Assembly (NCBI RefSeq): GCF_004354045.1
Contig: NZ_SMRT01000007.1
Coordinates: 264,378-328,377, forward strand
Reading direction: 5' to 3'
Length of the DNA stretch: 64,000 bases
Origin: Paenibacillus piri
GTDB taxonomy: Bacteria; Bacillota; Bacilli; Paenibacillales; NBRC-103111
The position numbers were made by a program, and so were the translations under genes. This document shows, piece after piece, positions 43,890-53,623 of this stretch (positions are counted from its first letter, which is position 1; each line of letters begins with the position of its first letter). The notes under the pieces were generated by a model, which made no database searches, was not told the DNA's origin, and saw only the letters and a list, made by a program, of their open reading frames with translations.

Positions 43890-44180
43890 TTACGGCAGTT
43901 CGATCGTTTTATGATCGCGGGATTCCTTGTACAGCACAATAATTTTGCCGATCACTTGAACCAATTCCGCACCCGCGCCTTCGGCCAGCTGCTGACCGAC
44001 CTCGTCGCGGTCTTCTCCGCTGTTGTTCAATACGGTAACTTTAATCAGCTCCCGCACCTCCAGCGCTTCTTCGATGTGCCGGATTAAATGCTCGTTGACG
44101 CCGCCTTTGCCCACTTGAAAAATCGGGTCCAGATGATGCGCCAAAGAGCGGAGATATCTTTTTTGTTTGCCAGTTAACAT
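43890..44180 (-). CDS. yhbY: Ribosome assembly RNA-binding protein YhbY
   Basis: A 96-residue CRM-domain protein that associates with pre-50S particles. LTGKQKRYLRSLAHHLDPIF then QVGKGGVNEHLI and GKIIVLYKES are typical. It lies between aroE and nadD as in B. subtilis (yqeI). Confidence 0.96.
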   Translation of the reverse strand: MLTGKQKRYLRSLAHHLDPIFQVGKGGVNEHLIRHIEEALEVRELIKVTVLNNSGEDRDEVGQQLAEGAGAELVQVIGKIIVLYKESRDHKTIELP

Positions 44181-44208
44181 GTGTTTGCCTCAATTCGGTT
44201 GAAATTCC

Positions 44209-44259
44209 AGGATAAACGGCTCCGCCGTCCTTTTAGGGGACGGGCGCGTTTGTCAAGGG
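44209..44259 (+). repeat. Repeat family 3, copy 2 (aroE-yhbY spacer)
   Basis: AGGATAAACGGCTCCGCCGT then CCTT..GGGGACGGGCGCGTTTGTCAAGG. The core forms a hairpin (ACGGC/GCCGT). It shares GCGCnTTTGTCAAG with copy 3. Confidence 0.65.
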
Positions 44260-44264
44260 TGTGT

Positions 44265-45116
44265 CTAAAATGAGTCGATAACGACCTGCCGCATGGCGGC
44301 GATAGGGGCCGGTACGCCGGTCCAATATTCGAACGCGTACGCTCCCTGATAAATAAACATGCCCAAGCCGCTGTGGATTTTCGCCCCCCGCGCCTCGGAT
44401 TCACGCAGAAATCGCGTGATGATCGGATTGTATACGAGATCGCTGACGACCAGCCGATCCCCGATCAGCGATGTGTCCATCGGCACGCCGTCCTCATTCG
44501 GATGCATGCCGAGCGACGTATTGTTAACGATCAGACTGACCTCGCCGATCACACCGGCAATTTCGTCCAGACCGAGGCCGCTGGCCGACGTAAATTCGGA
44601 CATGTTCCGCGCCAGCTCGTCGGCTTTCCCGCGCGTCCGGTTCGCGATGTAAATATGCGAGGCCCCTTCCTTCGCCAGCGCGTAGCCGACACCTCGGGCG
44701 GCACCGCCGGCGCCGATCATCAGCACTTTTTTACCGCTCAGCTCGATTCCGGTTTCTTCCTTCAAGGAACGCACGTAACCGATTCCGTCCGTATTATAGC
44801 CGATCAGCCTGCCGTTATCGTTAACGATCGTGTTGACGGCGCCGATGATGCGTGCGCCTTCGTCGATTTCGTCGAGGTAATCCATGACCTCCAGCTTATG
44901 CGGAATCGTCACGTTAACGCCGCGAAACTGCATCGCCCGGATGCCGTTTACCGCATCCTTCAACTGCCCGGGTAAAATATGAAAAGCCGCGTATGCCGCA
45001 TTGATTCCCGTCTCTTCGAATGCGCGGTTCAGCATGATCGGCGACTTGGAATGCCGGATCGGATCTCCGAAAACCGCGTACATAATCGTGTAGCTGTCCA
45101 AATTGCGTGTCCCCAT
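44265..45116 (-). CDS. aroE: Shikimate dehydrogenase AroE
   Basis: A 283-residue NADPH-dependent enzyme, reducing 3-dehydroshikimate to shikimate. Substrate-binding SKSPIMLNRAF and NVTIPHKLEVM (the catalytic lysine), the NADP motif MIGAGGAARGVGYALA with NRTRGKADEL, and GLGMFIYQGAYAFEYWTG are present. It sits within the yqeH-yhbY cluster as in Bacillus. Confidence 0.96.
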   Translation of the reverse strand: MGTRNLDSYTIMYAVFGDPIRHSKSPIMLNRAFEETGINAAYAAFHILPGQLKDAVNGIRAMQFRGVNVTIPHKLEVMDYLDEIDEGARIIGAVNTIVNDNGRLIGYNTDGIGYVRSLKEETGIELSGKKVLMIGAGGAARGVGYALAKEGASHIYIANRTRGKADELARNMSEFTSASGLGLDEIAGVIGEVSLIVNNTSLGMHPNEDGVPMDTSLIGDRLVVSDLVYNPIITRFLRESEARGAKIHSGLGMFIYQGAYAFEYWTGVPAPIAAMRQVVIDSF

Positions 45117-45146
45117 TGTATTTCTTTTCCTCCCGCCTTGATCCCC

Positions 45147-46268
45147 TTAAATAAGCGATTCTCTAACCGCCACTTTTACGCCTTTGGGCACATGAATCAT
45201 CAAGTCCGCTCCGATATCGCTGTTGACTTTCACCCAACCCAAGCCTGAAATGGACACATCGTACACCTTGCCCTTTGGAATCCGTACCGGATGCTTGGTC
45301 AGCTTGGGCAGCTGCTCCAGTTCGTCGCGCGAAGGCGGGCTGAGCAGCTCGCCCTTATGCTCCTCATACAGCTCATCCGCCCGTTCGAGCTTCGTCCGGT
45401 GCGCCTGAAGCGCATTCGATACATAGAATGTAAACGACTGTCTCGCGCCCTGGACAAAATCGAACCGGACGAGACCGCCGAAAAAGATCGTCTGGCGCTC
45501 GTTCAGTTGAAAAACGATGGGCTTCACCGGCCGGTCCGGCATCAGCTTCTGCAAATCCCGTTTATTGACCAACTCCGTCAACCGATGCGGATACACGATC
45601 CCCGGCGTGTCGATGATGAAAGTGCCGTCGTCCATCGGAATTTTGACAATATCCAGCGTCGTGCCCGGATATTGCGATGTCGTCAGCTCTGCGTCAAGAT
45701 CGCTGTAATCGCGGATCAAACGGTTAATGAGCGTCGACTTGCCGACATTGGTCGCCCCGACCACATAAATATCATGACCGTTCCGGTACTCGTCCAACGC
45801 TTGAATGACTCTGTCAAAGCCCATATTTTGCTTAGCTGAGCAGAGCACCACTTCAACGGTTTTGAGACCGAATTCTTTCGCCTGCTTGCGCACCCAGTTG
45901 ACGATTTTGTTAAAATTGGTCACCTTCGGCAGCAGATCGATTTTGTTGACGCAGAGCACGACCGGATTGTCGCCCACAAACCGCGGCAACCCGCTGATCA
46001 GACTGCCCTCGAAATCAAAAATATCGATAATGTTGACCACGAGCGCTTTCGTATGTCCGACATGGCTTAACAGCTTTAAAAAATCGTCGTGATTCAACGT
46101 GATGCCCGACGATTCGTTATAGTTTTTGATGCGGAAGCAGCGCTGGCATATTACCGGCGTGCGGTTTAACGCTTGCGGCGGCACATAGCCGAGCTTATCG
46201 GGGCTTTCGGTCTGCAGCTTGACGCCGCAGCCGGCACAGCCGGTTTGTTCGGATTGCAATTGTGTCAT
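45147..46268 (-). CDS. yqeH: Ribosome biogenesis GTPase YqeH
   Basis: A 373-residue circularly permuted GTPase for 30S assembly. An N-terminal zinc finger (CAGCGVKL then CQRCF) precedes the permuted G domain: G4 VNKIDLLPK, G5 CSAKQNMGF, G1 VGATNVGKSTLINRL, G3 IIDTPGIVYP. The order G4-G5-G1-G2-G3 is clear. The C-terminal domain ends VPKGVKVAVRESLI. Confidence 0.97.
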   Translation of the reverse strand: MTQLQSEQTGCAGCGVKLQTESPDKLGYVPPQALNRTPVICQRCFRIKNYNESSGITLNHDDFLKLLSHVGHTKALVVNIIDIFDFEGSLISGLPRFVGDNPVVLCVNKIDLLPKVTNFNKIVNWVRKQAKEFGLKTVEVVLCSAKQNMGFDRVIQALDEYRNGHDIYVVGATNVGKSTLINRLIRDYSDLDAELTTSQYPGTTLDIVKIPMDDGTFIIDTPGIVYPHRLTELVNKRDLQKLMPDRPVKPIVFQLNERQTIFFGGLVRFDFVQGARQSFTFYVSNALQAHRTKLERADELYEEHKGELLSPPSRDELEQLPKLTKHPVRIPKGKVYDVSISGLGWVKVNSDIGADLMIHVPKGVKVAVRESLI

Positions 46269-46275
46269 GGTTTAC

Positions 46276-46773
46276 CTACCTTTTCATCCAGCTTAAAGCG
46301 ACTTTCTCTAATGAACGGTTAATGACTTTTGTAAAAATGCCTTCATCCGCCCGGGCTATCGGCAGCACCAGTATCGTATAAAGCCCGAGCCGGTTTCCGC
46401 CAAGCACATCCGTCATCATCTGATCGCCGATAACAGCCGTCTGCTCCGGCGTCAACCCCATCATTCCCATAGCTTTACGAAATGCGGCGCTTGTGGGCTT
46501 CTTGGCCCGGTAAATAAAAGGCAGCGACAACGGCTCGGCAAACTTGCTGACGCGCGGCCGGTTATTGTTTGATACGATCACGACTTGAAAGCCGATCTGT
46601 CCGACGACCTTCAGCCAATCCAACAGCTCCGGCGTGGCCAACGGGGCCTTGGCGCCGACCAATGTATTATCAAGATCCGTAATAATGCCGCGGATTCCTT
46701 GCTCCCATAATGCGTTTAAATCCAGATCGTAAATCGTATTTACCTGTAAACCGGGCAGAAGCTTTTTCAACAA
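46276..46773 (-). CDS. yqeG: YqeG family HAD IIIA-type phosphatase
   Basis: A 165-residue HAD phosphatase. Motif I is ITDLDNTLVG, motif II VIVSNNNR, and motif III/IV KKPTSAAF..VIGDQMMTDVLGGNR. The substrate is unknown. I chose the TTG at 46773, behind TTGAGGTGA; it gives a protein beginning MLKKLLPGLQ, matching family starts, while the much longer open frame to 46974 overlaps a dispersed repeat. It starts the cluster that continues to yqeM. Confidence 0.92.
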   Translation of the reverse strand: MLKKLLPGLQVNTIYDLDLNALWEQGIRGIITDLDNTLVGAKAPLATPELLDWLKVVGQIGFQVVIVSNNNRPRVSKFAEPLSLPFIYRAKKPTSAAFRKAMGMMGLTPEQTAVIGDQMMTDVLGGNRLGLYTILVLPIARADEGIFTKVINRSLEKVALSWMKR

Positions 46774-46928
46774 CGAATTCACCTCAAGAACATGCTTATA
46801 TACGCAAACTATACCATATATGTCCTTTTTGTTGCAAAATGCCGAATCAAATATTTTCGGAGCCGCTCCGCGAGAGCAGCGGCCTCTCTTGTGATCCGAA
46901 AGGTGTATGCCTTCTCGCCTTTCAAGCA

Positions 46929-46979
46929 AGGATAAACGGCTTCGCCGTCCTTCGAGAACGAGCGCATTTGTCAAGATTG
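46929..46979 (+). repeat. Repeat family 3, copy 3 (upstream of yqeG)
   Basis: AAGGATAAACGGCTTCGCCG then TCCTT..AACGAGCGCATTTGTCAAG. It is in the same orientation as the other two copies relative to the plus strand. Confidence 0.65.
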
Positions 46980-47068
46980 TACAAAAACTAAGTATAACAT
47001 CTTATGGTTTCCGTTCAAAAAAAAGCTTGACCTGGGCTAAACAACCCGATCAAGCTTGTGCAGCGTTA

Positions 47069-49303
47069 TTAAAATTGCGAGCGAAGCTTCTCAACGAGCT
47101 GCGACGTGCTCTGCCAATCCTCCTCGGTTATTTCCGCCTTGCTGTATTTCGCTTTTTCGAAAATCGACAGCACCTGCTCCAAATCGGCCTTCAGCCACTT
47201 GCTCTGCTTCGACCAGCGGCGAACCGCTTCCCGCAAAGTCTCATGCTCCAAGCGTGTATACCCGTTGCGCCGGCAAATCCGCAGCAGCCTCTCGCACTCG
47301 ACGATCACCTTTTGCTTCAAAAGCGAAGCGCGCCGGCGTTCCAGCCGCTCGCGGATCAGCTCGACAATCTGCAGCTTCCAGGCGAGAAAGGTGGCAAGCG
47401 CCGCAAGCAGCACTGCGATTCCGCCGATTCCGGCCGCTTGGCCCGGATTGGCAAATACGGTCGTCTCCTCCGGTGTAGCGGGAACGTCCGGCAGCATAGA
47501 CAGATCGAAGGTCAGCTCCTGCTCCGGTACGGCGCGCGGCAGCGCAAATCCGGAGGTCGGCTCGAACGGAATCCAGCCCAGCCCGCTGAAATACACTTCC
47601 ACCCAGGAATGTGCATCCGCATTCCGGACGGTATAAACGCCGGCGGCATCCGGATCGATCAAGCTTTCGTCGCCCATGGAAAACATCATTTCTTCCTGCA
47701 TGGCGGAAATTCCGGAAGCGTAGCCCTTTACCCAACGGGTAGGCAGACCGACGCTGCGGGACAAAACCGCCATTGCCGAGGAGTAGTAATCGCAATAGCC
47801 CTCCTTGATTTCGAACAGAAAACGGTCGACAAAATCGCGGCTGCGCCCTTTGCTGACATCCGGCTTGTTCGTATACGGATACTTTTCGCGCAAATATTGC
47901 TCGATCTTTTTGGCCTTATCGTACGGATTCGCCGAATCCTTCGTAATATCGGCGGCCAACTGCTTGACCCGGGCCGGCACATTATCCGGCAGCTGCAGAT
48001 AAGGCGCAAGCTCCGCCCGGTTCGGCGGTTCCAGCGGCGATTGGCGCAGCGCCTCCTCATCGACAATCGGCATCTGCGAGACGAGCGAATACGTTTTCGG
48101 GTACGGCGCCTGCCGCTGCTCGTTAAAGCGGAGCTCCGACTGGCCGGCCGCCCAGTAAATCGGGTCGAAGCCGGTTTTGGCGCCATTGATATCGATAAGC
48201 TTTTGCACATTGTACGCGCCGAACAGCACCGGATATTTTTCCTCGGACAGCAGCGTCACCGTCTGCTTCACTTCAATCGATTTCAACGGACTGCCCGCTG
48301 CCCGGGGATCTCCCGGCAGCACGGCGTCCGCCCTTACTCCGATCACGGCAGCGCGTTTGTCGCCGTCGCTAGCCTCCCATCCTTTGCCGCTGTAAAATGA
48401 ACGTGTTTCGCCGCGCCAATAGCTGCGATGGGAAGTCTCGACGGTCATCACCGGGGTAAAATCGTATTCGAAGCCGCTCCCCAGCGCGGCATCGCTGCGG
48501 CTGTAGCCGGAAGACGTATCGCCGGCTGCGGCCATGACGGCCACCTCATTGCCCTTGCCCGTAGTGAAATTGACCGGCTGCCCGCGGAAATTGCGCCATG
48601 CGGTATACGGATCGGTCAAAATCGGGCTCACCTCCGGCATAATGGCCCCGAACGCCAAGGTCAAACTGACCAGAGAGATGACCGGAACCGCAATCGACAT
48701 CGGATAATCGGCCAAGTAGCTCCAAGCGGCCGGATCTTTTCGGCGAAGCCGCTGAAAATGGCACAGGATCAATAAGAACAGACCGCAGCCCAGCGTCATG
48801 GCCACCTGCGGCCATAAATAGACGGTCGAAAACGAATCCCGGATACACATTGCCAAAATACCGACAATCATGAGCAGATAGACCCGCCATTTGACCTCGA
48901 CCCACCATATTAAGGTCAAATAAATAACCCAAGCGCTGAGACTGAACCATAAATAAGGGGTAAGCTGATATAAATTTAAAAATAGCTTGGATGAAAAGAA
49001 GCTGCCGAGCGACATCTCTTCAATCACATTATAGCTGACCAGGACCCGCACATTAATGAATATAAGTATAGCTAATTGAATAAGTCCGCGAATAAGCCAA
49101 TGCAGCTTCGGAAAATGCTCCAGCACAAAGGTCGCAAGCAGCGCAAGCTCGACGATAACAACCGTTTCGGGAAGCCAGGTTCCCTGTTCCTTCGTAATCC
49201 AGAATACGACTTGCAGCAGGATCAGCCCGACCAACAGCGAGCTCAGCCGATGCGGCCAATTTTGCCATAACAAACGGTGCCACCATACGTTAGGTTCGTT
49301 CAT
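47069..49303 (-). CDS. Transglutaminase-like membrane protein (TgpA type)
   Basis: A 744-residue protein: several N-terminal transmembrane helices (about residues 15-235), an extracytoplasmic region, a transglutaminase-like protease core with the catalytic Cys in EIKEGYCDYYSSAMAVLSR and His in NADAHSWVEVYFSGLGWIPF (the Asp-equivalent at EPTSG), another membrane helix (AGIGGIAVLLAALATFLAW) and a C-terminal DUF4129-like cytoplasmic tail. The ATG overlaps the DUF58 stop (ATGA). With MoxR and DUF58 this is a recurrent three-gene operon of unknown precise role, probably cell-surface protein processing. Confidence 0.9.
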   Translation of the reverse strand: MNEPNVWWHRLLWQNWPHRLSSLLVGLILLQVVFWITKEQGTWLPETVVIVELALLATFVLEHFPKLHWLIRGLIQLAILIFINVRVLVSYNVIEEMSLGSFFSSKLFLNLYQLTPYLWFSLSAWVIYLTLIWWVEVKWRVYLLMIVGILAMCIRDSFSTVYLWPQVAMTLGCGLFLLILCHFQRLRRKDPAAWSYLADYPMSIAVPVISLVSLTLAFGAIMPEVSPILTDPYTAWRNFRGQPVNFTTGKGNEVAVMAAAGDTSSGYSRSDAALGSGFEYDFTPVMTVETSHRSYWRGETRSFYSGKGWEASDGDKRAAVIGVRADAVLPGDPRAAGSPLKSIEVKQTVTLLSEEKYPVLFGAYNVQKLIDINGAKTGFDPIYWAAGQSELRFNEQRQAPYPKTYSLVSQMPIVDEEALRQSPLEPPNRAELAPYLQLPDNVPARVKQLAADITKDSANPYDKAKKIEQYLREKYPYTNKPDVSKGRSRDFVDRFLFEIKEGYCDYYSSAMAVLSRSVGLPTRWVKGYASGISAMQEEMMFSMGDESLIDPDAAGVYTVRNADAHSWVEVYFSGLGWIPFEPTSGFALPRAVPEQELTFDLSMLPDVPATPEETTVFANPGQAAGIGGIAVLLAALATFLAWKLQIVELIRERLERRRASLLKQKVIVECERLLRICRRNGYTRLEHETLREAVRRWSKQSKWLKADLEQVLSIFEKAKYSKAEITEEDWQSTSQLVEKLRSQF

Positions 49304-50550
49304 CCGCTCCGACCTCCCAACGCGGCCGGAAGCTCTTGCAGCGAGCCGACGGCATAGCCGGTTATTCCGAGCGAATGCAGCTGACGCAGCCACATGTCTT
49401 TGTCCGCTTCAAGGTCCGTGCTGATCCAAAGGTGGCAAGGGTTCAGCTGCAGCTGCTTCAACCAGCTGAAAATCGGCAAAAGCTGCTCGCCATAATGCGG
49501 CGTAATTAATACGACAAAGCTGCCAGGCACCATATTTTGCGCTTTTTCCCTCAATACTTGTCTCAACGGATGTACGCCGTCCGCTTCCACATGAATGAAG
49601 TGCTGCTGTACCGCCTTGAATTGATTTTGCCCGTTCCTCGGCTCAAAGTACACATCATCCGAACCGGTCGAGATCAGCCCGAGCGCCAGGTTTCGGCTTA
49701 TCCCGTATTGGGACAGCGAGGCGGCAATCGATACCGCAAGCTCGAATTGTTCGGCATCCTTAAACGCGCTGCTTTGGCGATCCAGCACCAGATAGCTTTT
49801 CGGCAAAGATTCCCGCTCGAATTCCTTCGATTTCCACGTCCCCGTCTTCGCCGTCGCATTCCAATGGATTCTTGACAGCCGGTCGCCGTACATATATTCG
49901 CGCACACCGTTAATCTGCGTCGTTTCGCGCGTAGCCCGCGTCGTTGAGGAGTGGTGATTCGTTCCTTTCATCATCTGATGAAACTGATGCCAATCGCGAA
50001 TCGGAATCGTTTGCGGCACTACGACGAAGCTGTGAGGGAGCTCCAGCATTCCGCTGTGCTCGAACAGGCCGAATATGTCCTCGGTCACGCATTCCGTCGC
50101 GCCGAACGAATAGGCGCCGCGCCGCAACGGCGGCGTCCGGAATTCCAAGTCGCCGCGGCGGCGCCAATCTGGAACGATCGTCGTTTCGAAAACCAGCTCT
50201 CTGCCGTTTTTATGGAACAACCGGTCTTTGACGAAAACGTATGGCATCGGCCAAAAGCCGGGGATTTGCAGCCGGATGGAAACGGCAAGCGTGGTGCCCG
50301 CCTCAAGCAAGCCGGAGTGCTCCATGTTTTGCAGCTGGCGCACGCCTTGAGTCCGTTTGATGCCGCTCCACTGCCCGAGCAGCAAATATATGCTTAAAAT
50401 CAAAATAATAACGAAAAGCATGAGCGCCAGCTTGCCGCCCTGAAACAGTAAAAATCCGAGGCTGCCGAACAGGCTGATAAGCACCGCCCAAAATTGTTTG
50501 CTTAATCGGGGAATTTCTGTCAGTTTCTGCACAATCGATTCCCTCATCAT
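49300..50550 (-). CDS. DUF58 domain-containing membrane protein
   Basis: A 416-residue protein with two N-terminal membrane helices (about residues 22-60) and a DUF58 region that belongs with von Willebrand-like folds: REYMYGDRLSRIHWNATAKT, then ESLPKSYLVLDRQSSAF. Probably a partner/substrate adaptor for the MoxR ATPase. I chose ATG at 50550 because GGAG lies 8 nt upstream; a GTG at 50556 overlaps the moxR stop and is too close. Confidence 0.88.
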   Translation of the reverse strand: MMRESIVQKLTEIPRLSKQFWAVLISLFGSLGFLLFQGGKLALMLFVIILILSIYLLLGQWSGIKRTQGVRQLQNMEHSGLLEAGTTLAVSIRLQIPGFWPMPYVFVKDRLFHKNGRELVFETTIVPDWRRRGDLEFRTPPLRRGAYSFGATECVTEDIFGLFEHSGMLELPHSFVVVPQTIPIRDWHQFHQMMKGTNHHSSTTRATRETTQINGVREYMYGDRLSRIHWNATAKTGTWKSKEFERESLPKSYLVLDRQSSAFKDAEQFELAVSIAASLSQYGISRNLALGLISTGSDDVYFEPRNGQNQFKAVQQHFIHVEADGVHPLRQVLREKAQNMVPGSFVVLITPHYGEQLLPIFSWLKQLQLNPCHLWISTDLEADKDMWLRQLHSLGITGYAVGSLQELPAALGGRSG

Positions 50551-50552
50551 CC

Positions 50553-51512
50553 TCACTTCTCCAATCGCACGGGCACTCTAACCTGCTGAAAGACGGACTG
50601 CAGTACGGATTGTACGGTAGCGCCGTCCATGCGGGCCTCCGCCTGCAAAATAATACGATGCCCCAGCACGAACGGAGCCAGAAATTTTATGTCGTCAGGG
50701 ATGACATAATCGCGTTCCTGAATTAAAGCGTAAGCTTTGGAGGCTTGCACTAAAGCGAGGGTCGCGCGCGGGCTTGCGCCTAAGAAAATGGCGGCATGCT
50801 CGCGGGTTTTACGGATGACGGCCACCAAATAGCCCGCAACCGCATCATCCAGATGAACCTGCTTCGCGCGCTGCTGAATTTCGCCGATATGTTCGACATC
50901 GGCCACCGGCTGAAGATGCTCCAACGGGTGGGAAACGCTTTGCGAAATAATCATTTTCGTTTCGGTTGCTTCGTCGGGGTAACCAAGGCTGAACTTCATC
51001 ATAAACCGGTCCAGTTGGGCTTCGGGCAGCATGTAGGTACCTTCAAAATCTATCGGGTTTTGCGTGGCCAGCAGCAGAAACGGCTTGGGCAGCGTATGCG
51101 TTTCTCCGTCGACCGTAATGTGGCCCTCCTCCATTGCCTCAAGCAGCGCGGATTGCGTCTTCGTCGTTGCGCGGTTGATTTCATCCGCCAATAAAATATG
51201 GGTCATGACCGGCCCCGGTCTGAATACGAAAACTTCATCCTTCGGGTGATAGATGGAAACCCCTGTAATATCTGTAGGGAGCAAGTCAGGATTGCATTGG
51301 ATCCGGCGAAATTGTCCGCGAATCGATTTGGCGAGCGATTTTATAAGCACTGTTTTCCCGGTGCCCGGAACATCCTCGAGCAGAACGTGTCCGCCTGCCA
51401 GCATCGCTGTCAGCAGCAGCTTGATTTCGTCCGTTTTACCAAGGATACAAGATTCCAAATTCGCTTGAACGCGCTTCAGTATTTGTATGTCTTCTTTGAC
51501 GATGGCCTCCAT
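50553..51512 (-). CDS. MoxR family AAA+ ATPase
   Basis: A 319-residue AAA+ ATPase. Walker A is EDVPGTGKTVLIKSLA, Walker B HILLADEINRATTKTQSALL, sensor 1 LLATQNPIDFEGTYMLPEAQ. MoxR ATPases act as chaperones assembling partner proteins, typically with the adjacent DUF58 and transglutaminase gene products. The start is ATG at 51512 behind AAGGAGG; upstream open reading to 51692 is not supported. Confidence 0.93.
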   Translation of the reverse strand: MEAIVKEDIQILKRVQANLESCILGKTDEIKLLLTAMLAGGHVLLEDVPGTGKTVLIKSLAKSIRGQFRRIQCNPDLLPTDITGVSIYHPKDEVFVFRPGPVMTHILLADEINRATTKTQSALLEAMEEGHITVDGETHTLPKPFLLLATQNPIDFEGTYMLPEAQLDRFMMKFSLGYPDEATETKMIISQSVSHPLEHLQPVADVEHIGEIQQRAKQVHLDDAVAGYLVAVIRKTREHAAIFLGASPRATLALVQASKAYALIQERDYVIPDDIKFLAPFVLGHRIILQAEARMDGATVQSVLQSVFQQVRVPVRLEK

Positions 51513-51678
51513 GTTCCTGATCCTCCTTGGGTTTCTAAGTTTTGGGTAAAGTGACTTATCTTCTATTCTACAGGATTCAAAAAACGCCGTATACATGCTA
51601 AAATGCTGAATTTGTTTGTACAGTTGCACATTATTGCGCTTTTTCGCCTTTTTTTGAGGCAACTTCATTGATAACGAC

Positions 51679-51711
51679 AAAAAAAGCCCCAAGCTTTATA
51701 GGTCTTGGGAC
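51679..51711 (-). terminator. Terminator of the spoVA operon
   Basis: Minus-strand stem CCCAAG/CTTGGG followed by GCTTTTTTTG, about 50 nt past the spoVAE stop. Confidence 0.75.
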
Positions 51712-51761
51712 TTTCGATTGTTCGTATGTCATTGATGCTTATTGCCTGGGCTGCGCCCTTG

Positions 51762-52124
51762 TCAGCCCCGGGGCCTGAACACAAGCGCAGCGAGAAAAGA
51801 AAATATAATCGCGGCCGAAATACCCGCGCTCGTCACTTCAAAAATGCCGGTTATAATGCCTATCGCTCCATGTTGGTTCAATTCCTGCAGCGCGCCATGA
51901 ACCAGCGAGTTGCCGAAGCTTGTTATCGGGACGGTCGCGCCGGCGCCGGCAAACTTGATGAAAGGATCGTACCAGCCGACCCCGTCGGCAACCGCTCCGG
52001 CTACGACCAAGGTGCTCATCGTATGTGCCGGCGACAATTTGCCTAAATCCATCATCAATTGTCCGACTACGCAGATTGCGCCGCCAATGACGAACGCCCA
52101 TACAAAATGCATAAAGGTTTCCAT
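51762..52124 (-). CDS. spoVAE: Stage V sporulation protein AE (SpoVAEb)
   Basis: A 120-residue membrane protein with four hydrophobic segments. [20 protein letters not shown] and [20 protein letters not shown] are signature SpoVAE(b) sequences, homologous to SpoVAC. It is part of the channel that moves dipicolinic acid into the forespore and out during germination. The start is ATG at 52124 after GGAGG, which lies within the end of spoVAD. Confidence 0.93.
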   Translation of the reverse strand: METFMHFVWAFVIGGAICVVGQLMMDLGKLSPAHTMSTLVVAGAVADGVGWYDPFIKFAGAGATVPITSFGNSLVHGALQELNQHGAIGIITGIFEVTSAGISAAIIFSFLAALVFRPRG

Positions 52125-52128
52125 CTGT

Positions 52129-53139
52129 TCAACCTCCGCTTTCAATCGATACGGCATGGGCAATGCACGGAATGCTTTCGCCCTGCTGAAAAGAGAGCGG
52201 GGACAGCAAGGCTCCGGTTGCGATTACCAGCACGCGTTTGAGGCTGCCGTTGCGCAGCTGCTTTAGAATATGACCGTACGTTACGGCCGCAGAGCAGCCG
52301 CAGCCGCTGCCGCCCGCATTCACAGCCTGATTTTCAATATCATAAATCATCAAGCCGCAATCTTTATAAGTCGTTTGCGCGATCGGCAGCTTGTGCTTGT
52401 CCATCAATTCAAGCGCAATCTCGTAGCCGACTTTGGCCAGATCGCCGGTCACAATCAGATCGTAGTAGCCCGGCTGGCGTTTAAAATCGCGAAGATGCGC
52501 CTGCAGCGTATCCACGGCCGCGGGCGCCATCGCCGCACCCATATTGAAAGGATCCTTGATCCCCATATCGACCACTCTGCCGATGGTCGCTCCCGTCACG
52601 ACAGGACCGTCGCCCGATTTTGCCAATACGGCGGCGCCCGCTCCCGTCACGGTATACTGTGCGGTTGGCGGCTTCTGGGAGCCGTATTCGGTCGGGTAGC
52701 GGAACTGCTTCTCGGATGTGCAGTTATGGCTGCAGGTGCCCGCCATGGCATGCTTCGCGCCGCCCGAATCAACCAGCTGCGCTGCAAGCGCAAGTCCCTC
52801 CATAGAGGTGGAGCAAGCACCGAAAATGCCTAAATACGGGATCGTCAGCGTCCTGGCCGCAAACGTGTTGCTGATGATTTGATTCATCAAGTCGCCGCCT
52901 ATATAAAACTGAACCTCGCCGGTTGTCAAACCGGCATTTTTCACCGCAATGCTGGAGGCTTCCTCCATGAGCGAACGCTCCGCTTTCTCCCAGCTGTCCT
53001 GGCCCAGCTGCAGATCGCCGTGAACGATATCGAAATCGTCGACCAGCGGACCTTTGCCTTCGTCGGGGCCAACGACAGTCGCGGTCGACTGAATGACCGG
53101 ACGGTTCAAAAACTTCCAGCTTTGATGACCCTGCAGCAT
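52129..53139 (-). CDS. spoVAD: Stage V sporulation protein AD
   Basis: A 336-residue thiolase-fold protein that binds dipicolinic acid on the outer side of the spore inner membrane. [20 protein letters not shown] and [17 protein letters not shown] are conserved. The start is ATG at 53139 with GGGAGGTGA; it begins 4 nt after the spoVAC stop, i.e. tightly coupled. Confidence 0.95.
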   Translation of the reverse strand: MLQGHQSWKFLNRPVIQSTATVVGPDEGKGPLVDDFDIVHGDLQLGQDSWEKAERSLMEEASSIAVKNAGLTTGEVQFYIGGDLMNQIISNTFAARTLTIPYLGIFGACSTSMEGLALAAQLVDSGGAKHAMAGTCSHNCTSEKQFRYPTEYGSQKPPTAQYTVTGAGAAVLAKSGDGPVVTGATIGRVVDMGIKDPFNMGAAMAPAAVDTLQAHLRDFKRQPGYYDLIVTGDLAKVGYEIALELMDKHKLPIAQTTYKDCGLMIYDIENQAVNAGGSGCGCSAAVTYGHILKQLRNGSLKRVLVIATGALLSPLSFQQGESIPCIAHAVSIESGG

Positions 53140-53143
53140 TTGT

Positions 53144-53623
53144 TCACCTCCCAAGTGTCGTATTGACAATCAGATGTACGATTCCGACGATAAATGCAGC
53201 CACTGTCCCGAATACGATAACCGAACCGGCCAGCTTGAACATGTTGCTGCCGACGCCAAGCACGTAGCCTTCGCTTTTCGATTCGAGCGCGGCGGAGCAC
53301 ATGGAGTTGGCAAATCCGGTAACAGGCACCGCGGAGCCTGCACCCGCCCACTGCGCGATTTTGTCGTAAACCCCCATACATGTCAAGATGACCGACAACA
53401 AAATTAAAATAGCCACCGTCGGATTGCCGGCCGTTTCCCGGGTAAATCCGAAGCCTTTAACGAACAGCTCCATTAGGGCTTGTCCTAGAATGCAAATGAT
53501 GCCCCCCACTAAAAAGGCGCGCAAACAGTTTTTCACAACCGGTCTGGACGGCTCTTTCTTTTTGGCCAGGTCCTGGTACTCCATTTGGGTCCAGGTCATT
53601 TTTTGCTTCGTTTTCGTAGCCAT
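53144..53623 (-). CDS. spoVAC: Stage V sporulation protein AC
   Basis: A 159-residue membrane protein, the mechanosensitive component of the SpoVA channel. GGIICILGQALMELFVKGFG, AGAGSAVPVTGFANSMCSAA and VFGTVAAFIVGIVHLI are typical; four membrane segments. Start ATG at 53623 with AAAGGAGG. No spoVAA, AB or AF gene is adjacent, so this locus holds only the C-D-Eb core. Confidence 0.95.
   Translation of the reverse strand: MATKTKQKMTWTQMEYQDLAKKKEPSRPVVKNCLRAFLVGGIICILGQALMELFVKGFGFTRETAGNPTVAILILLSVILTCMGVYDKIAQWAGAGSAVPVTGFANSMCSAALESKSEGYVLGVGSNMFKLAGSVIVFGTVAAFIVGIVHLIVNTTLGR

Noticed and set aside
46907..48400. Long open frame (497 codons) on the plus strand opposite the transglutaminase gene
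   Set aside because: Its composition is Arg/Gln/Leu-rich, without domains or ribosome-binding site. It is an antisense shadow of a well-supported gene in GC-rich third-position context.
52270..52833. Open frames antisense to spoVAD
   Set aside because: No domain, ribosome-binding site or conservation signal visible; the SpoVAD reading frame is complete.
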